DNA from: Clostridiales bacterium UBA3758
GTDB taxonomy: Bacteria; Bacillota; Clostridia; Oscillospirales; Oscillospiraceae
DNA: 45,104 nucleotides
NCBI GenBank assembly: GCA_002371675.1
Contig: DFGE01000023.1
Span: forward strand, 1 to 45,104
Direction of reading: 5' to 3'
Position 1 is the stretch's first letter, and each line of letters opens with the position of its first letter. The notes below the pieces were generated by a model. The model made no database searches and had not been told where the DNA came from. It worked only from the letters and a program-made list of their open reading frames with translations. A program made the position numbers and the translations under genes. Shown here piece after piece: positions 8,431-15,931 of the stretch.

Positions 8431-8958
8431 ATGAAAGCAGAAAACCGCTGGAGAATGACCGAGCAGGAAAAAGAACAGCTGATCGACCTCTTGACGCCGG
8501 AGCTCCCCGTGCTGCGCAAGAAGGCGAAGATCTCGCAGGACGATCTGAGCAACCTGCTGGGCGTGTCCCGGCAGACCTACGGCGCCATCGAGCGCCGCAG
8601 CCGCCGGATGACCTGGAACACCTACCTGTCCATCATCCTGTTTTATGACAAGAACCCCAACACGCATGAGCTGATCCGCAGCCTCGGCGTCTATCCGCAG
8701 GAGATGATCTCCCGCTTCAATCCCGGCGGGGAAGCGCCCTACATCGAGCTCAGCGGCTTCCTGCCCGAGGGCATGGGGGATCTGCGCGGCAAGCTCGACG
8801 AGCAGGCGCTGCACACCGTCCGCGCGATGATCCTGGTGGAGTACGCGCGCTGCGCCGGCGTGCCGGTCGAAGCGGTCTTCTCCGCCTTCGACGGCGTCAA
8901 GCTCGGCTCGACCGCAGCTGCGCCCGCAAAGAAAAGAGCCCGCAGAAAACGCAGCTGA
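8431..8958 (+). CDS. XRE-family helix-turn-helix transcriptional regulator
   Basis: The protein has 175 residues. Residues about 13-80 form an XRE-type DNA-binding domain (LRKKAKISQDDLSNLLGVSRQTYGAIERRSRRMTW split across helices 2-4). The remaining part (SGFLPEGMGDLRGKLDEQALHTVRAMILVEYARCAGVP) resembles no domain I can name, and a basic tail KKRARRKRS ends the protein. AAAGGAG is placed nine to ten bases before ATG 8431; the frame is open upstream but without a good ribosome-binding site. It is transcribed alone between a strong promoter and a terminator. Target genes are unknown. Confidence 0.85.
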   Translation: MKAENRWRMTEQEKEQLIDLLTPELPVLRKKAKISQDDLSNLLGVSRQTYGAIERRSRRMTWNTYLSIILFYDKNPNTHELIRSLGVYPQEMISRFNPGGEAPYIELSGFLPEGMGDLRGKLDEQALHTVRAMILVEYARCAGVPVEAVFSAFDGVKLGSTAAAPAKKRARRKRS

Positions 8959-8980
8959 AGCGAAGCGCAGGCAGACAGCG

Positions 8981-9020
8981 AAAAGCCCCGAGACCGTGTA
9001 AAACGGCTCAGGGCTTTTTT
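8981..9020 (+). terminator. Rho-independent terminator between convergent genes
   Basis: AAAAGCCC...GGGCTTTTTT with an inner CCGT/ACGG pairing. The A-run on the left lets it also serve the convergent comEA-like gene, whose stop is two bases away. Confidence 0.8.
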
Positions 9021-9021
9021 G

Positions 9022-9405
9022 TTATCCTGTGCAGATGAGATCCTTGATGGCCTCGAAGCGCTTTTCTCCGATGCCCGGCACCTCCATGAGCTGCTCGGGC
9101 GAAAGGAAGGCGCCGTGCTCCTCGCGGTAGCGGACGATGGCCGCGGAGAGGCTTTCGCCGATCCCCGGAAGCAGCTGCAGCTCCTCGGCGCTCGCCCGGT
9201 TGATGTCGATGCGCTCGTCGGGCAGGAGCTCCCGGTCTCCGGGCAGGACGCGCTCGCCGACCTCTTCGAGCGCCGCGCTCTCCATCGGCGGCGCGGCCAC
9301 GCGGCTCTCCGCCGCCCCGGCGGAGCTGAGGTGCCAGATGACGAGACCGAGCGCGAAGCTCAGCACGAGCCCCGCCCAGATCCGGATGCCGCTGCTTGTT
9401 CGCAT
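9022..9405 (-). CDS. Short ComEA-like helix-hairpin-helix DNA-binding membrane protein
   Basis: The protein has 127 residues: a basic N-terminus, one membrane segment (residues about 8-25, IWAGLVLSFALGLVIW), a linker, then tandem helix-hairpin-helix motifs (INRASAEELQLLPGIGESLSAAIVRYREEHG and LMEVPGIGEKRFEAI), the DNA-binding part of ComEA. ComEA binds incoming double-stranded DNA during natural transformation. The SLBB domain found between anchor and HhH in many Firmicutes ComEA proteins is missing, and no comEB or comEC is nearby, so a competence role is uncertain. ATG 9405 is chosen for AGGAGGAG upstream. Confidence 0.85.
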   Translation of the reverse strand: MRTSSGIRIWAGLVLSFALGLVIWHLSSAGAAESRVAAPPMESAALEEVGERVLPGDRELLPDERIDINRASAEELQLLPGIGESLSAAIVRYREEHGAFLSPEQLMEVPGIGEKRFEAIKDLICTG

Positions 9406-9447
9406 GTCGCCATCTCCTCCTGCCACATTTCGCGCCATTCTGACAAA

Positions 9448-9476
9448 AGTGTACGAGTTTTTTACCGCGCTGTCAA
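9448..9476 (-). promoter_or_regulatory. sigma-A promoter of the comEA-like gene
   Basis: Minus strand TTGACA (9471-9476), 17-base spacer, TACACT (9448-9453). It is divergent from the promoter at 9492-9520. Confidence 0.8.
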
Positions 9477-9491
9477 GAGCGGGGCGCACGG

Positions 9492-9520
9492 TTGCGCAGC
9501 GCGGCGCGCTGTGCTACAAT
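9492..9520 (+). promoter_or_regulatory. sigma-A promoter of the glutaredoxin-like gene
   Basis: TTGCGC (9492-9497), 17-base spacer, TACAAT (9515-9520) with extended -10 TGC. The two divergent promoters lie within 75 bases of each other. Confidence 0.75.
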
Positions 9521-9552
9521 CGTCTCAGAAACTGCAAAAGGGAGAGATAAAG

Positions 9553-9831
9553 ATGAAAAACGTGCTCATGTTCCATCTCTATGACTGCGGCTACTGCCGC
9601 AAGGCAATGCTCGCACTCGAGGAGCTTATGGCGGAAAAGCCCGCCTACCGCGCTGTTCCGCTGACGAAGATCGAGGAGACCGAGCAGCCCGCCATGGCCG
9701 AGGCCTACGACTATTACGCCGTGCCGACCTTCTATGTCGGCGGCGAAAAGGTATTCGAGGCGCACATCGGCATGGGCTACGAGGAGATCAAGGCCGCCTG
9801 CCGCGAGGTTCTCGAGCGAGCGATGGCCTGA
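9553..9831 (+). CDS. Glutaredoxin/thioredoxin-like thiol-disulfide protein
   Basis: The protein has 92 residues with a redox motif CGYC at residues 12-15 after the first beta strand (VLMFHLYDC), and a cis-proline VPTFYVGG typical of the thioredoxin fold near residue 62. The size and the CxxC placed directly after the first strand suit the glutaredoxin subgroup. It likely reduces disulfides or mixed disulfides in the cytosol; no partner gene is adjacent. GGGAGAG precedes ATG 9553. The longer open frame upstream lacks a ribosome-binding site and overlaps the divergent promoters. Confidence 0.88.
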   Translation: MKNVLMFHLYDCGYCRKAMLALEELMAEKPAYRAVPLTKIEETEQPAMAEAYDYYAVPTFYVGGEKVFEAHIGMGYEEIKAACREVLERAMA

Positions 9832-9943
9832 GCCCGCGCCGCGGATATCATATCGCGTTGGGCGATCCCGCCCCGCAAATCAAAGCAGCGCCGCCGGGAA
9901 GCCTTTTCTGCCGGAACACGTTGCCGGCAAGGCGCCGAAAGCA

Positions 9944-10104
9944 TCAAGCTATATGAACAATAAAAATGTTCGGAGAATTCGCACGATCTGCGAATTCTCC
10001 GAACATTTTATGTGTATACTGTTGCGCCGCCGAGCGGGGGCAGAGCCGCCGCCCCTGCGAACGCAGGCATTTACGCGCTCATCCTTATTATGCAGCAGTC
10101 CCTT
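9944..10104 (+). mobile_element. Inverted-repeat element, copy 1 (left part degenerate)
   Basis: It shares with copies at 21978-22215 and 41141-41375 a large central palindrome (here 21 bp, 9963-9983 with 9989-10009, loop CGATC), the following GTATACTGTTGCGCCGCC segment, a GC-rich hairpin around GGGGGCAGAGCCGCCGCCCC and the terminal repeat ending in GCAGTCCCTT at 10104. The left terminal repeat is not recognisable. It ends 16 bases beyond the stop of the OmpA-like gene. The central palindrome followed by TTTT could act as a terminator for the upstream glutaredoxin-like gene. Confidence 0.65.
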
Positions 10105-10119
10105 GTGCGCTGCACCGGA

Positions 10120-11184
10120 TCAGGGGCGCGTGCCGTTCGAGCCGCTCTTTCCCGCCGTGGCCGTGACGGAGGCGGGCACGTCGATATCGAGATAGCTCTC
10201 GAGGATGTCCATGATCGAGTCGTCCCTGAGGATGATGGAGATCTCGATGCGGCGGTTGGCGGCGCGGCCCTCGGGCGTGGCATTGCTCTGCACAGGGCGG
10301 GTCTCGCCATAGCCGGAGGCGCAGAAGAAGGAGGCGTATTTCTCCAGGCGGCGGTTCTGCGCGCTCATGAGATAGTTGAGCACGGAATTGGCGCGGTCGG
10401 TGGAGAGGATGCGGTTGGATTCGTCTGTGCCCTCGCTGTCGGTGTGGCCGGAGATGACGACGCTGTCGACATAGCGGGCGTTCTCGTCGTTGGCCAGGAA
10501 GGTCTGAAAGACCTTGACGAGCTGGTCGAGGGCGGGTCTCGCCTCGTCCTTGATCTCCGAGGAGCCGGAGTCAAAGAGCACGCTCTCGTCGAGCACGATG
10601 TTGCCGTTCTCGCCGATGGTGACCTTGTCCTCGCTGCCCATGACCTTGGCCATGCTGTCGCGGATCTGCTCGAGGATCGACAGGCGCAGCACCGCCACGG
10701 TCTGCATTTGGCCGCGCATTGCAAGCAGCTCCTCGGAGGCGGCTTTCATGTATTCCTCCTGGTCGGCGATCAGCGCCTTCTGGTCGGCCAGCAGCTTGTC
10801 CTGCGCGGCCAGATCCTTCTCCTGTTGGGAGAGGGTGAGCTTGGCCTCGTCGAGGTCGATGGTGAGCTTGGCGAGCTCATTCTCCGCCTTCTCCACCTCT
10901 TTGCGCGTGAGGGCGAGCGTGTCCTCCGTGTCCTTGAGCTCGAGCTCGGTGCTGGCGAGCTTCTCCTCGGTGGAGAGGAGCCGGGCCCGGGTGTTCTCGA
11001 GGGTCTCCTGGGTGTTCTGGAGATTGTTGCCGGTGATGAGATTCTGGATGTAGCTCAGCAGCATCAGGAAGAACAGGATCAGCGCGACGGCGCTCATCAT
11101 GTCCGCGTAGGAGGGCCAGAAGCCCTGCTCGCCCTGCTCGGAACGGACGAAGCCCTCGCTCCGCCCGCTGTAGCGGCGCCTCAT
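10120..11184 (-). CDS. MotB/OmpA-type stator protein with long coiled coil
   Basis: The protein has 354 residues. One transmembrane helix (residues about 24-48) begins with FWPSYADMM; D28 matches the ion-carrying aspartate of MotB. Residues about 55-175 form a long heptad coiled coil (LENTRARLLSTEEKLASTELELK...), and residues about 200-325 an OmpA/MotB peptidoglycan-binding domain (FDSGSSEIK, VISGHTDSEGTDESNRILSTDRA). With the upstream MotA-like subunit it should form a proton- or sodium-driven force-generating unit in the inner membrane. No flagellar gene is nearby. The coiled coil is much longer than in flagellar MotB and recalls ZorB-like units, but no ZorC/ZorD/ZorE genes are present. Confidence 0.88.
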   Translation of the reverse strand: MRRRYSGRSEGFVRSEQGEQGFWPSYADMMSAVALILFFLMLLSYIQNLITGNNLQNTQETLENTRARLLSTEEKLASTELELKDTEDTLALTRKEVEKAENELAKLTIDLDEAKLTLSQQEKDLAAQDKLLADQKALIADQEEYMKAASEELLAMRGQMQTVAVLRLSILEQIRDSMAKVMGSEDKVTIGENGNIVLDESVLFDSGSSEIKDEARPALDQLVKVFQTFLANDENARYVDSVVISGHTDSEGTDESNRILSTDRANSVLNYLMSAQNRRLEKYASFFCASGYGETRPVQSNATPEGRAANRRIEISIILRDDSIMDILESYLDIDVPASVTATAGKSGSNGTRP

Positions 11185-12125
11185 TGCTTGCCGCCTCCCA
11201 TGCGGCGGTTGATCTCGCGCATCGCGGCGGCCAGATCGCGCACTGCCAGATCCATGCGCTCCACGCTGCCGCGCAGGTTGTAGTCCACCTCGGAGAAGTC
11301 GTGCACGCCGTCGTTGAAGCGGCCTACGGAGGCGTCAAAGCTCTCGAGCACCTGCTGGTTGCGCTCGCTGGAGGCGCCGAGGGCGTTGGAGGCGAGCTGC
11401 GTGGCGCGGGCATAGCCCGTCGCGGCGAGCTCGAGATTCGTGCGGAAATCCTTCACGGCGCCGTCGAGCGCGGAGACCATCTTGTTGATGAGGTCGGCGC
11501 CGTCCTTGGCGGCCTCGGTCTCCAGCGAGGGGGCCACCTCGGCGTCGAGCCACATCTCCAGCCGCGTCTCCAGCCGCTCACGCTGCGCCTGGGGGTTGAA
11601 GATGGTGCGCAGGACGGTGAGCAGGATGGAGCAGCCGGCACCGGCAAGCGAGGTATAGAAGGCCACGCCCATGCCGGAGAGGGCGCTCATCAGGCCGCCG
11701 CCCACGCTGTCGAGCACGCTCAGCCACTCGTTGGTGTCGCTGTAGCCGATCAGCTCCGTCAGCGAGGCGACCGAGAGACTCAGCCCCAGGAAGGTGCCGA
11801 AGAGACCGAGCGTCACGAAGAGCGAGACGGCGTTGTTCAGGAAACGCTCGCAGAGCAGCAGCCCGGAGAGCCGGGTGCTGATGACGTCGGAGATGATGGC
11901 GGGCGTATTGACGTCGCGCCCGTATTTCTTATAGGAGGCGATATACTCCCGCAGCAGCGCGCCGCGGAAGCCCCTGCTGTCCTCCGCGCCGCCGCTGGCC
12001 TTGGCGGAGAGCAGCTTGTAGCGCAGGTAGACATGGAAGAGCAGGATCACAGCCAGCACGAACAGGATCGCGATGATCGCGATGACAACGGCGCCGGCGG
12101 GCGGTACATTTTTCAGTTGAACCAT
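11181..12125 (-). CDS. MotA/TolQ/ExbB-family ion channel subunit
   Basis: The protein has 314 residues with three predicted membrane segments (residues about 12-34, 98-122, 140-175), including the family block VTLGLFGTFLGLSLSV and GGGLMSALSGMGVAFYTSLAG. The C-terminal 120 residues are a soluble helical tail (VKDFRTNLELAATGYARATQLASNAL). Such proteins form pentamers around the two B-subunit helices and convert ion flow to rotation or pulling. It overlaps the OmpA-like gene by four bases (ATGA), so expression is coupled. GGGAGGATCC precedes ATG 12125. The tail is too short for classical ZorA. Role is unknown; a cell-envelope function is inferred. Confidence 0.85.
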   Translation of the reverse strand: MVQLKNVPPAGAVVIAIIAILFVLAVILLFHVYLRYKLLSAKASGGAEDSRGFRGALLREYIASYKKYGRDVNTPAIISDVISTRLSGLLLCERFLNNAVSLFVTLGLFGTFLGLSLSVASLTELIGYSDTNEWLSVLDSVGGGLMSALSGMGVAFYTSLAGAGCSILLTVLRTIFNPQAQRERLETRLEMWLDAEVAPSLETEAAKDGADLINKMVSALDGAVKDFRTNLELAATGYARATQLASNALGASSERNQQVLESFDASVGRFNDGVHDFSEVDYNLRGSVERMDLAVRDLAAAMREINRRMGGGKQ

Positions 12126-12170
12126 GGGGATCCTCCCTCAAGTAGATTCAGAGCGACTCTGTTGGGGGAT

Positions 12171-12179
12171 ATTATAGCA
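12171..12179 (-). promoter_or_regulatory. Extended -10 promoter of the MotA/OmpA-like pair
   Basis: Minus strand TGCTATAAT, an extended -10 box, lies about 45 bases before the ATG at 12125. No good -35 is visible at 17 bases. Confidence 0.6.
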
Positions 12180-12240
12180 GGAATCGTCGAAAATTTGCGA
12201 ACGAAAAGTAAACAACAGGTTACAAGCCGCCCCGAAGGGC

Positions 12241-12272
12241 AAAAAACGCCCGCCCGGGCAGAGCCGGGCGGG
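12241..12272 (-). terminator. Terminator of the DUF2975-XRE-DUF4173 operon
   Basis: On the minus strand a CCCGCCCGG/CCGGGCGGG stem is followed by CGTTTTTT. A second, larger hairpin (12276-12286 with 12309-12319, perfect 11 bp arms and an inner AGGGC-TTC-GCCTT stem) lies between it and the DUF4173 stop. Confidence 0.88.
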
Positions 12273-12335
12273 AACGGGGCATGCAGGTCAGGGCTTCGCC
12301 TTCCTAATCTGCATGCCCCAGCGTAGAAGTCAGTA

Positions 12336-13628
12336 TCAGAACAGGCAGAGCAGAGAGAGCGAGGCGGACGCGAAGAAGACCCAGGGGCGCAGCGTTTTCC
12401 TCCCGCTGAGGAGCGACACACCCGCCGCGATACAGCCAGCGAACAGCACGCACACCAGCCAGCTCGACTGCAGGCGCAGCGGCGTGAAGCCGAAGCAGTC
12501 GATATACAGCGCGAGCTTCGAGAAGGCCACGACGGCGAAGAGCAGGCTCTCCGCGAGCAGCACACAGCAGACGGTCAGGGAGAAGCGGTTTTCCCGCGCT
12601 TCGCGCAGGGAGGTGCGCGTCACGAGCCAGAAGAGTACGAAGTTCACGCCCATGACCTGGCAGAGCTCGAAGAAGCCGCGCCGCGCATAGTGGGCCACGT
12701 TGAAGCCCTCCGGCAGCGTGCGCGTGAAGGCCCCGAAGAGATACCGCGCCTGCACGATGAAGAAGACCAGGTACAGCAGGCAGAAGAGCAGCGCGAGGAT
12801 CGTCCAGACGGCGTTCGGTACCCGGCGCAGCGAGTCGAGAAAAGCGGCGAGTTTCCCGCCGCGCTCCCGCAGCTTCTCACGATCCTCGCGGCGCGTCCCG
12901 GCGAGCAGGCTGAAGAGATACGCGCCGACAGGCAGGCTGAGGATCAGCTGGAGAAAGAAGCTGCCGTCAAACTGCAGGCGGTCGAGGAAGCGGCGGGACA
13001 GGGAGGCAAAGCCCGCGTCTGCCGCAGTGAGCAGCTTCAGCGCCGCGAGGAACAGCCCGCCCGCTGCCAGCAGCGCCAGCAGCGACCAGAGGAGTGCCGC
13101 CTTTTTGCCCTTCTCCTCGCCGCGGAAGGGGCGGGCGAGGGCGAAGATCAGCGTGCGGATGCGCAGGAAGAAGCGCCGGAAGGGGTAGAGCAGGAAGCCG
13201 GAGGCGCCGTCAAAGAGGATGAGGCGGCCGGTCTCCCCCTCGTAAAGCAGCTCCGCGCGGCTGAGCAGCCAGTAGACGGCCGCGAGGTGCAGAAAAAGGA
13301 ACTGCTGCCCTATATCCCAGACGCTTTGCCGCCCGAGGCAGGCGCCGAGGGTGATGACGCCCACGCAGCCCAGCCAGAACCAGCTCTCCCTCGTCCGCGC
13401 CCGTTCCCAATGCAGCAGCTCCCCGAGGCCGACGAAGCCCAGCGCGAAGACGGCGAGCACGAGTCTGCTGTCGCCCAGGTGCCAGAGATAGAGATAGGCC
13501 AGCACATAGAGCGCGAAGGCCGCGAGGATATCCCGCTCGTCGGCCGCGAAGGGCGCGTCCGCATGCTGCAGGCTCTCCTCCGGTGGCAGCGCGGCGGAAT
13601 CCATAGAATTAAAATCATATCTGTCCAT
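12336..13628 (-). CDS. DUF4173/DUF4153-family polytopic membrane protein
   Basis: The protein has 430 residues with about ten hydrophobic segments spread along the chain and a soluble N-terminus (MDRYDFNSMDSAALPPEE). The late block LPEGFNVAHYARRGFFELCQVMGVNFVLF is the typical signature of the DUF4173 family, whose function is not established. AAAGGAG lies five to six bases before ATG 13628. It is third in an apparent operon with DUF2975 and XRE genes (15 bases from the XRE stop) and ends at a strong terminator. Co-regulation with the DUF2975/XRE pair suggests an envelope or stress-related role, which is inference. Confidence 0.8.
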   Translation of the reverse strand: MDRYDFNSMDSAALPPEESLQHADAPFAADERDILAAFALYVLAYLYLWHLGDSRLVLAVFALGFVGLGELLHWERARTRESWFWLGCVGVITLGACLGRQSVWDIGQQFLFLHLAAVYWLLSRAELLYEGETGRLILFDGASGFLLYPFRRFFLRIRTLIFALARPFRGEEKGKKAALLWSLLALLAAGGLFLAALKLLTAADAGFASLSRRFLDRLQFDGSFFLQLILSLPVGAYLFSLLAGTRREDREKLRERGGKLAAFLDSLRRVPNAVWTILALLFCLLYLVFFIVQARYLFGAFTRTLPEGFNVAHYARRGFFELCQVMGVNFVLFWLVTRTSLREARENRFSLTVCCVLLAESLLFAVVAFSKLALYIDCFGFTPLRLQSSWLVCVLFAGCIAAGVSLLSGRKTLRPWVFFASASLSLLCLF

Positions 13629-13642
13629 GCTGTCTCCTTTCT

Positions 13643-13852
13643 TCAGTCTCCGTCCACAAATTCCAGCAGGTCGCCGGGCTGGCAGTCGAGCTCATGGCAG
13701 AGGGCCATGAGGGTCGAAAAGCGGATGGCCTTGGCGCGCCCGGTTTTGAGCACGGAGAGATTGGCCGGCGTGATGCCGATGCGCTCGGCCAGCTCCCCGC
13801 CGGAGATCTTGCGCCGCGCCATCATCACGTCGAGATTTACCCGAATTTCCAT
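13643..13852 (-). CDS. Small Cro/CI-type (YozG-like) XRE regulator
   Basis: The protein has 69 residues and is essentially only a helix-turn-helix domain (VNLDVMMARRKISGGEL, then ERIGITPANLSVLKTGRAKAIRFSTL, ending LDCQPGDLLEFV). This compact form is the usual partner of DUF2975 membrane proteins, for example yoaS-yozG in Bacillus subtilis. ATG 13852 has GAGGAGG eight bases upstream; the frame is open further but only as antisense-like low-complexity sequence over the DUF2975 gene. It probably autoregulates the operon through the palindrome at 14380-14396. Confidence 0.88.
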   Translation of the reverse strand: MEIRVNLDVMMARRKISGGELAERIGITPANLSVLKTGRAKAIRFSTLMALCHELDCQPGDLLEFVDGD

Positions 13853-13863
13853 TCCGCGCCTCC

Positions 13864-14316
13864 TCAGATCGTCAGATCCAGCTCGGCCTGCATCTGCGCG
13901 GCCTTGCGGAAAATACTCCGCACGATCTGCACGATGAGCGCCATGAAGCCCAGCGCGGCGGCGACAAAGAGGAAGGGGAGATAGAACACGCAGCCCAGCA
14001 GGAACACCGCCGCGGCGCAGGCGCAGCAGCTCCGCACCGCGCCGAGGAGCGCCACATTCTCCTCCTCGAAGACGATCCCGGCGCGGAGATTTCCGAGCAG
14101 CCGCCACATCTTCCAGAGGAAGACCCAGCCGAACACGCTCGCGAGATAGATCACCGCCATCATGCCGAAGCCCGATTGCCAGTGCATCCCGCGCAGATTG
14201 ATATACCAGCGCAAAATCCAGAAGCAGCCGACGTCCAGTGCCGCCAGCAGCAGCGCGAAGAGCAGGACACCCGCCTGGGAGAGGCGGATGCTGCGGGAAT
14301 TTTTCCAGTCGTCCAT
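13864..14316 (-). CDS. DUF2975-family membrane protein
   Basis: The protein has 150 residues with four hydrophobic segments (residues about 12-36, 48-70, 88-108, 112-132), matching the DUF2975 size and topology; the segment VIYLASVFGWVFLWKMWRLL and the motif FEEENVALLG between segments 2 and 3 are typical. Function is not established. It is the first gene of a minus-strand operon and is followed after 11 bases by its XRE partner. AAGGAGGG precedes ATG 14316. Confidence 0.83.
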   Translation of the reverse strand: MDDWKNSRSIRLSQAGVLLFALLLAALDVGCFWILRWYINLRGMHWQSGFGMMAVIYLASVFGWVFLWKMWRLLGNLRAGIVFEEENVALLGAVRSCCACAAAVFLLGCVFYLPFLFVAAALGFMALIVQIVRSIFRKAAQMQAELDLTI

Positions 14317-14343
14317 GTTGGAATCCCTCCTTTTTGTGAGATC

Positions 14344-14372
14344 ACCATAGCACCGGAAATCTTGTTTGTCAA
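14344..14372 (-). promoter_or_regulatory. sigma-A promoter of the DUF2975-XRE-DUF4173 operon
   Basis: Minus strand TTGACA (14367-14372), 17-base spacer, TATGGT (14344-14349). Confidence 0.8.
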
Positions 14373-14379
14373 TGATTTT

Positions 14380-14396
14380 TTATCGAAAAACGATAA
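14380..14396. promoter_or_regulatory. Candidate operator palindrome TTATCGAAAAACGATAA
   Basis: A 6-bp inverted repeat with a 5-base centre lies directly upstream of the -35 box of the DUF2975 operon and about 40 bases upstream of the divergent promoter. The position suits the encoded small XRE regulator. Binding is inference. Confidence 0.5.
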
Positions 14397-14436
14397 TGAG
14401 GCGATGCTGACAGGCAAATGTTTACAAAATCGTTTC

Positions 14437-14465
14437 TTTACAGGCCGGAAGGGGAGGACTATAAT
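14437..14465 (+). promoter_or_regulatory. sigma-A promoter of the secreted repeat protein gene
   Basis: TTTACA (14437-14442), 17-base spacer, TATAAT (14460-14465), giving a leader of roughly 65 bases. Confidence 0.8.
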
Positions 14466-14537
14466 ACTGTCGATAAGCAAAACGGCAATATGGCAAGAAA
14501 CGGAATCGGAAACGATCACCGGGAAAGGAGCAATGGG

Positions 14538-15815
14538 ATGAAAAACAAACAAGCCCTTCTGGCAGTCCTGCTGGTGCTGGCGCTGCTGATCTGCCTCGTC
14601 CCCGCGACCGCGCTGGCCGCCGGGAAGGACGCGGAGGAGCCCGCGGCCGAGGAGACGGATGAGACGCCCGCGGCCGAGGAGGCAGGCGAGGCCGAAGCAG
14701 AGGAAGCCCCCGAGGACGAGCCGGAGGAGAACGCAGACGAGGAAAACGAGGCCGAGCCCGTCTATGTGGAGGAGGACGACACCTATTTCAGCAAGATCGG
14801 CGAGACGGTATACAACAACGCCGGCGTCGTCTACTCCAATGACAGCCTCATTTACAACAATGAGGGCAAGGTCTACGCCAACGGCGGCACCGTGTACAAC
14901 AACGCCGGCGTGGTCTATGCCAACGGCGGCACCGTGTACAACAACGGCGGCATCGTCTACAACAACGGCGCCCAGGTCTATACCTTCGAGGGCGAAGTCG
15001 AGAACAGCATGATCTACGGCTACTATCCCTTCGAAACCGAGGGAGATTACAGCGGCCTCGCCGTGTTCGATGGCCTGATCGAGGGCCTGGAACCCGGCAG
15101 CGACGCGCTCTACATCAGCAAGGACGCTGTTGTTACCGTCACGCCCGCCGAGGGCCTGAGCATCACCGAAGCCAAAGCGGACGCCGGAATGATCGAGGAA
15201 AACGGGGACGGGAGCTATACGCTCAGCGGAGCCGACTCCGCCGTCACCCTGACGCTCAAGTTCCGGACCGACGCGCCCGAGCTGTCCCTCGCCTCCGGCA
15301 CCTACGGTGAGGAGCAGAAGCTCGAGATCACGGCTCCGGCCGGCGCGGAGATCTATTACACCACGGACGGAAGCGAGCCCGACGAGGAGAACGGCACACG
15401 CTATGACGGCGCGCTCACGCTCAAAAACGGCTGCACTGTCAAGGCGGCCGCAGTCGTCGAGGGCGCGGAGCTCTCCGAGGCTGTCAGCGCAGATATCGCT
15501 GTGCTGAGCTTTACCGCCCCAAGCTTCGAGGCCGTGAAGCTCGGCTATGACCGTCCCGACGCCGAGCCGATCGTCATCGTCAACGGCGGCAGCGTCGCCG
15601 GCGTGATCGAGAGCGCCGCCATCGAGGGCGATGAGGACGGCGCCTTCGCGCTCAACCGCGAGGCCGGCAGCACCGTCAAGGCCGGCGCGACCAGCGAGAT
15701 CTGGACCATCCGCCCGGCGGCCGGTCTGGAAAAGGGCAGCTACCGCGCCACCGTCGTCTTCACGCTCGCCGGCGGCGAGACCGTGGAGCTGGAGCTCAGC
15801 TTCCGCGTGAAGTAA
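14538..15815 (+). CDS. Secreted acidic protein with YNN-type repeats and chitobiase-like C-terminal domain
   Basis: The protein has 425 residues. A signal peptide (MKNKQALLAV to about ALAA) is followed by a strongly acidic, Glu/Ala-rich linker (residues about 30-75). Residues about 85-155 contain short tandem repeats of the type V-Y-x-N-x-G (TVYNNAGVVYANGG and variants), which could form a beta-solenoid. Residues about 240-325 fit the chitobiase/beta-hexosaminidase C-terminal type domain (TYGEEQKLEITAPAGAEIYYTTDG, then SEPDEENGTRYDGAL), an Ig-like module common in surface proteins. No catalytic domain is seen, and no LPxTG or SLH anchor, so it is probably released or held by other contacts. 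AAAGGAG precedes ATG 14538. Confidence 0.85.
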   Translation: MKNKQALLAVLLVLALLICLVPATALAAGKDAEEPAAEETDETPAAEEAGEAEAEEAPEDEPEENADEENEAEPVYVEEDDTYFSKIGETVYNNAGVVYSNDSLIYNNEGKVYANGGTVYNNAGVVYANGGTVYNNGGIVYNNGAQVYTFEGEVENSMIYGYYPFETEGDYSGLAVFDGLIEGLEPGSDALYISKDAVVTVTPAEGLSITEAKADAGMIEENGDGSYTLSGADSAVTLTLKFRTDAPELSLASGTYGEEQKLEITAPAGAEIYYTTDGSEPDEENGTRYDGALTLKNGCTVKAAAVVEGAELSEAVSADIAVLSFTAPSFEAVKLGYDRPDAEPIVIVNGGSVAGVIESAAIEGDEDGAFALNREAGSTVKAGATSEIWTIRPAAGLEKGSYRATVVFTLAGGETVELELSFRVK

Positions 15816-15844
15816 GACGGACACAGGCGAGCTCGGACAAGCGC

Positions 15845-15892
15845 AAAAAGCCCGCTTCCCTTAGGGCATGCCCCTTGGGAAGCGGGCTTTTT
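15845..15892. terminator. Bidirectional terminator
   Basis: AAAAAGCCCGCTTCCC pairs with GGGAAGCGGGCTTTTT (16 bp), loop 16 bases. It serves the plus-strand secreted-protein gene and the convergent membrane-protein gene at 15932. Confidence 0.93.
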
Positions 15893-15931
15893 CTGTCGGC
15901 AGAGGCAAACGGCCTCTGCCGCGAGGTATGA

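Noticed and set aside
10120..12125. Complete Zorya-type anti-phage system.
   Set aside because: Only the MotA/MotB-like pair is present; no ZorC, ZorD or ZorE gene is adjacent and the MotA-like tail is short.
12690..13937. Long plus-strand frame opposite DUF4173 and XRE genes.
   Set aside because: Low-complexity Glu/Ala/Arg sequence without start signals; the minus-strand genes are in a coherent operon.
14160..15824. Long minus-strand frame opposite the secreted repeat protein.
   Set aside because: The plus strand has promoter, ribosome-binding site, signal peptide and terminator; the antisense frame mirrors its repeats.
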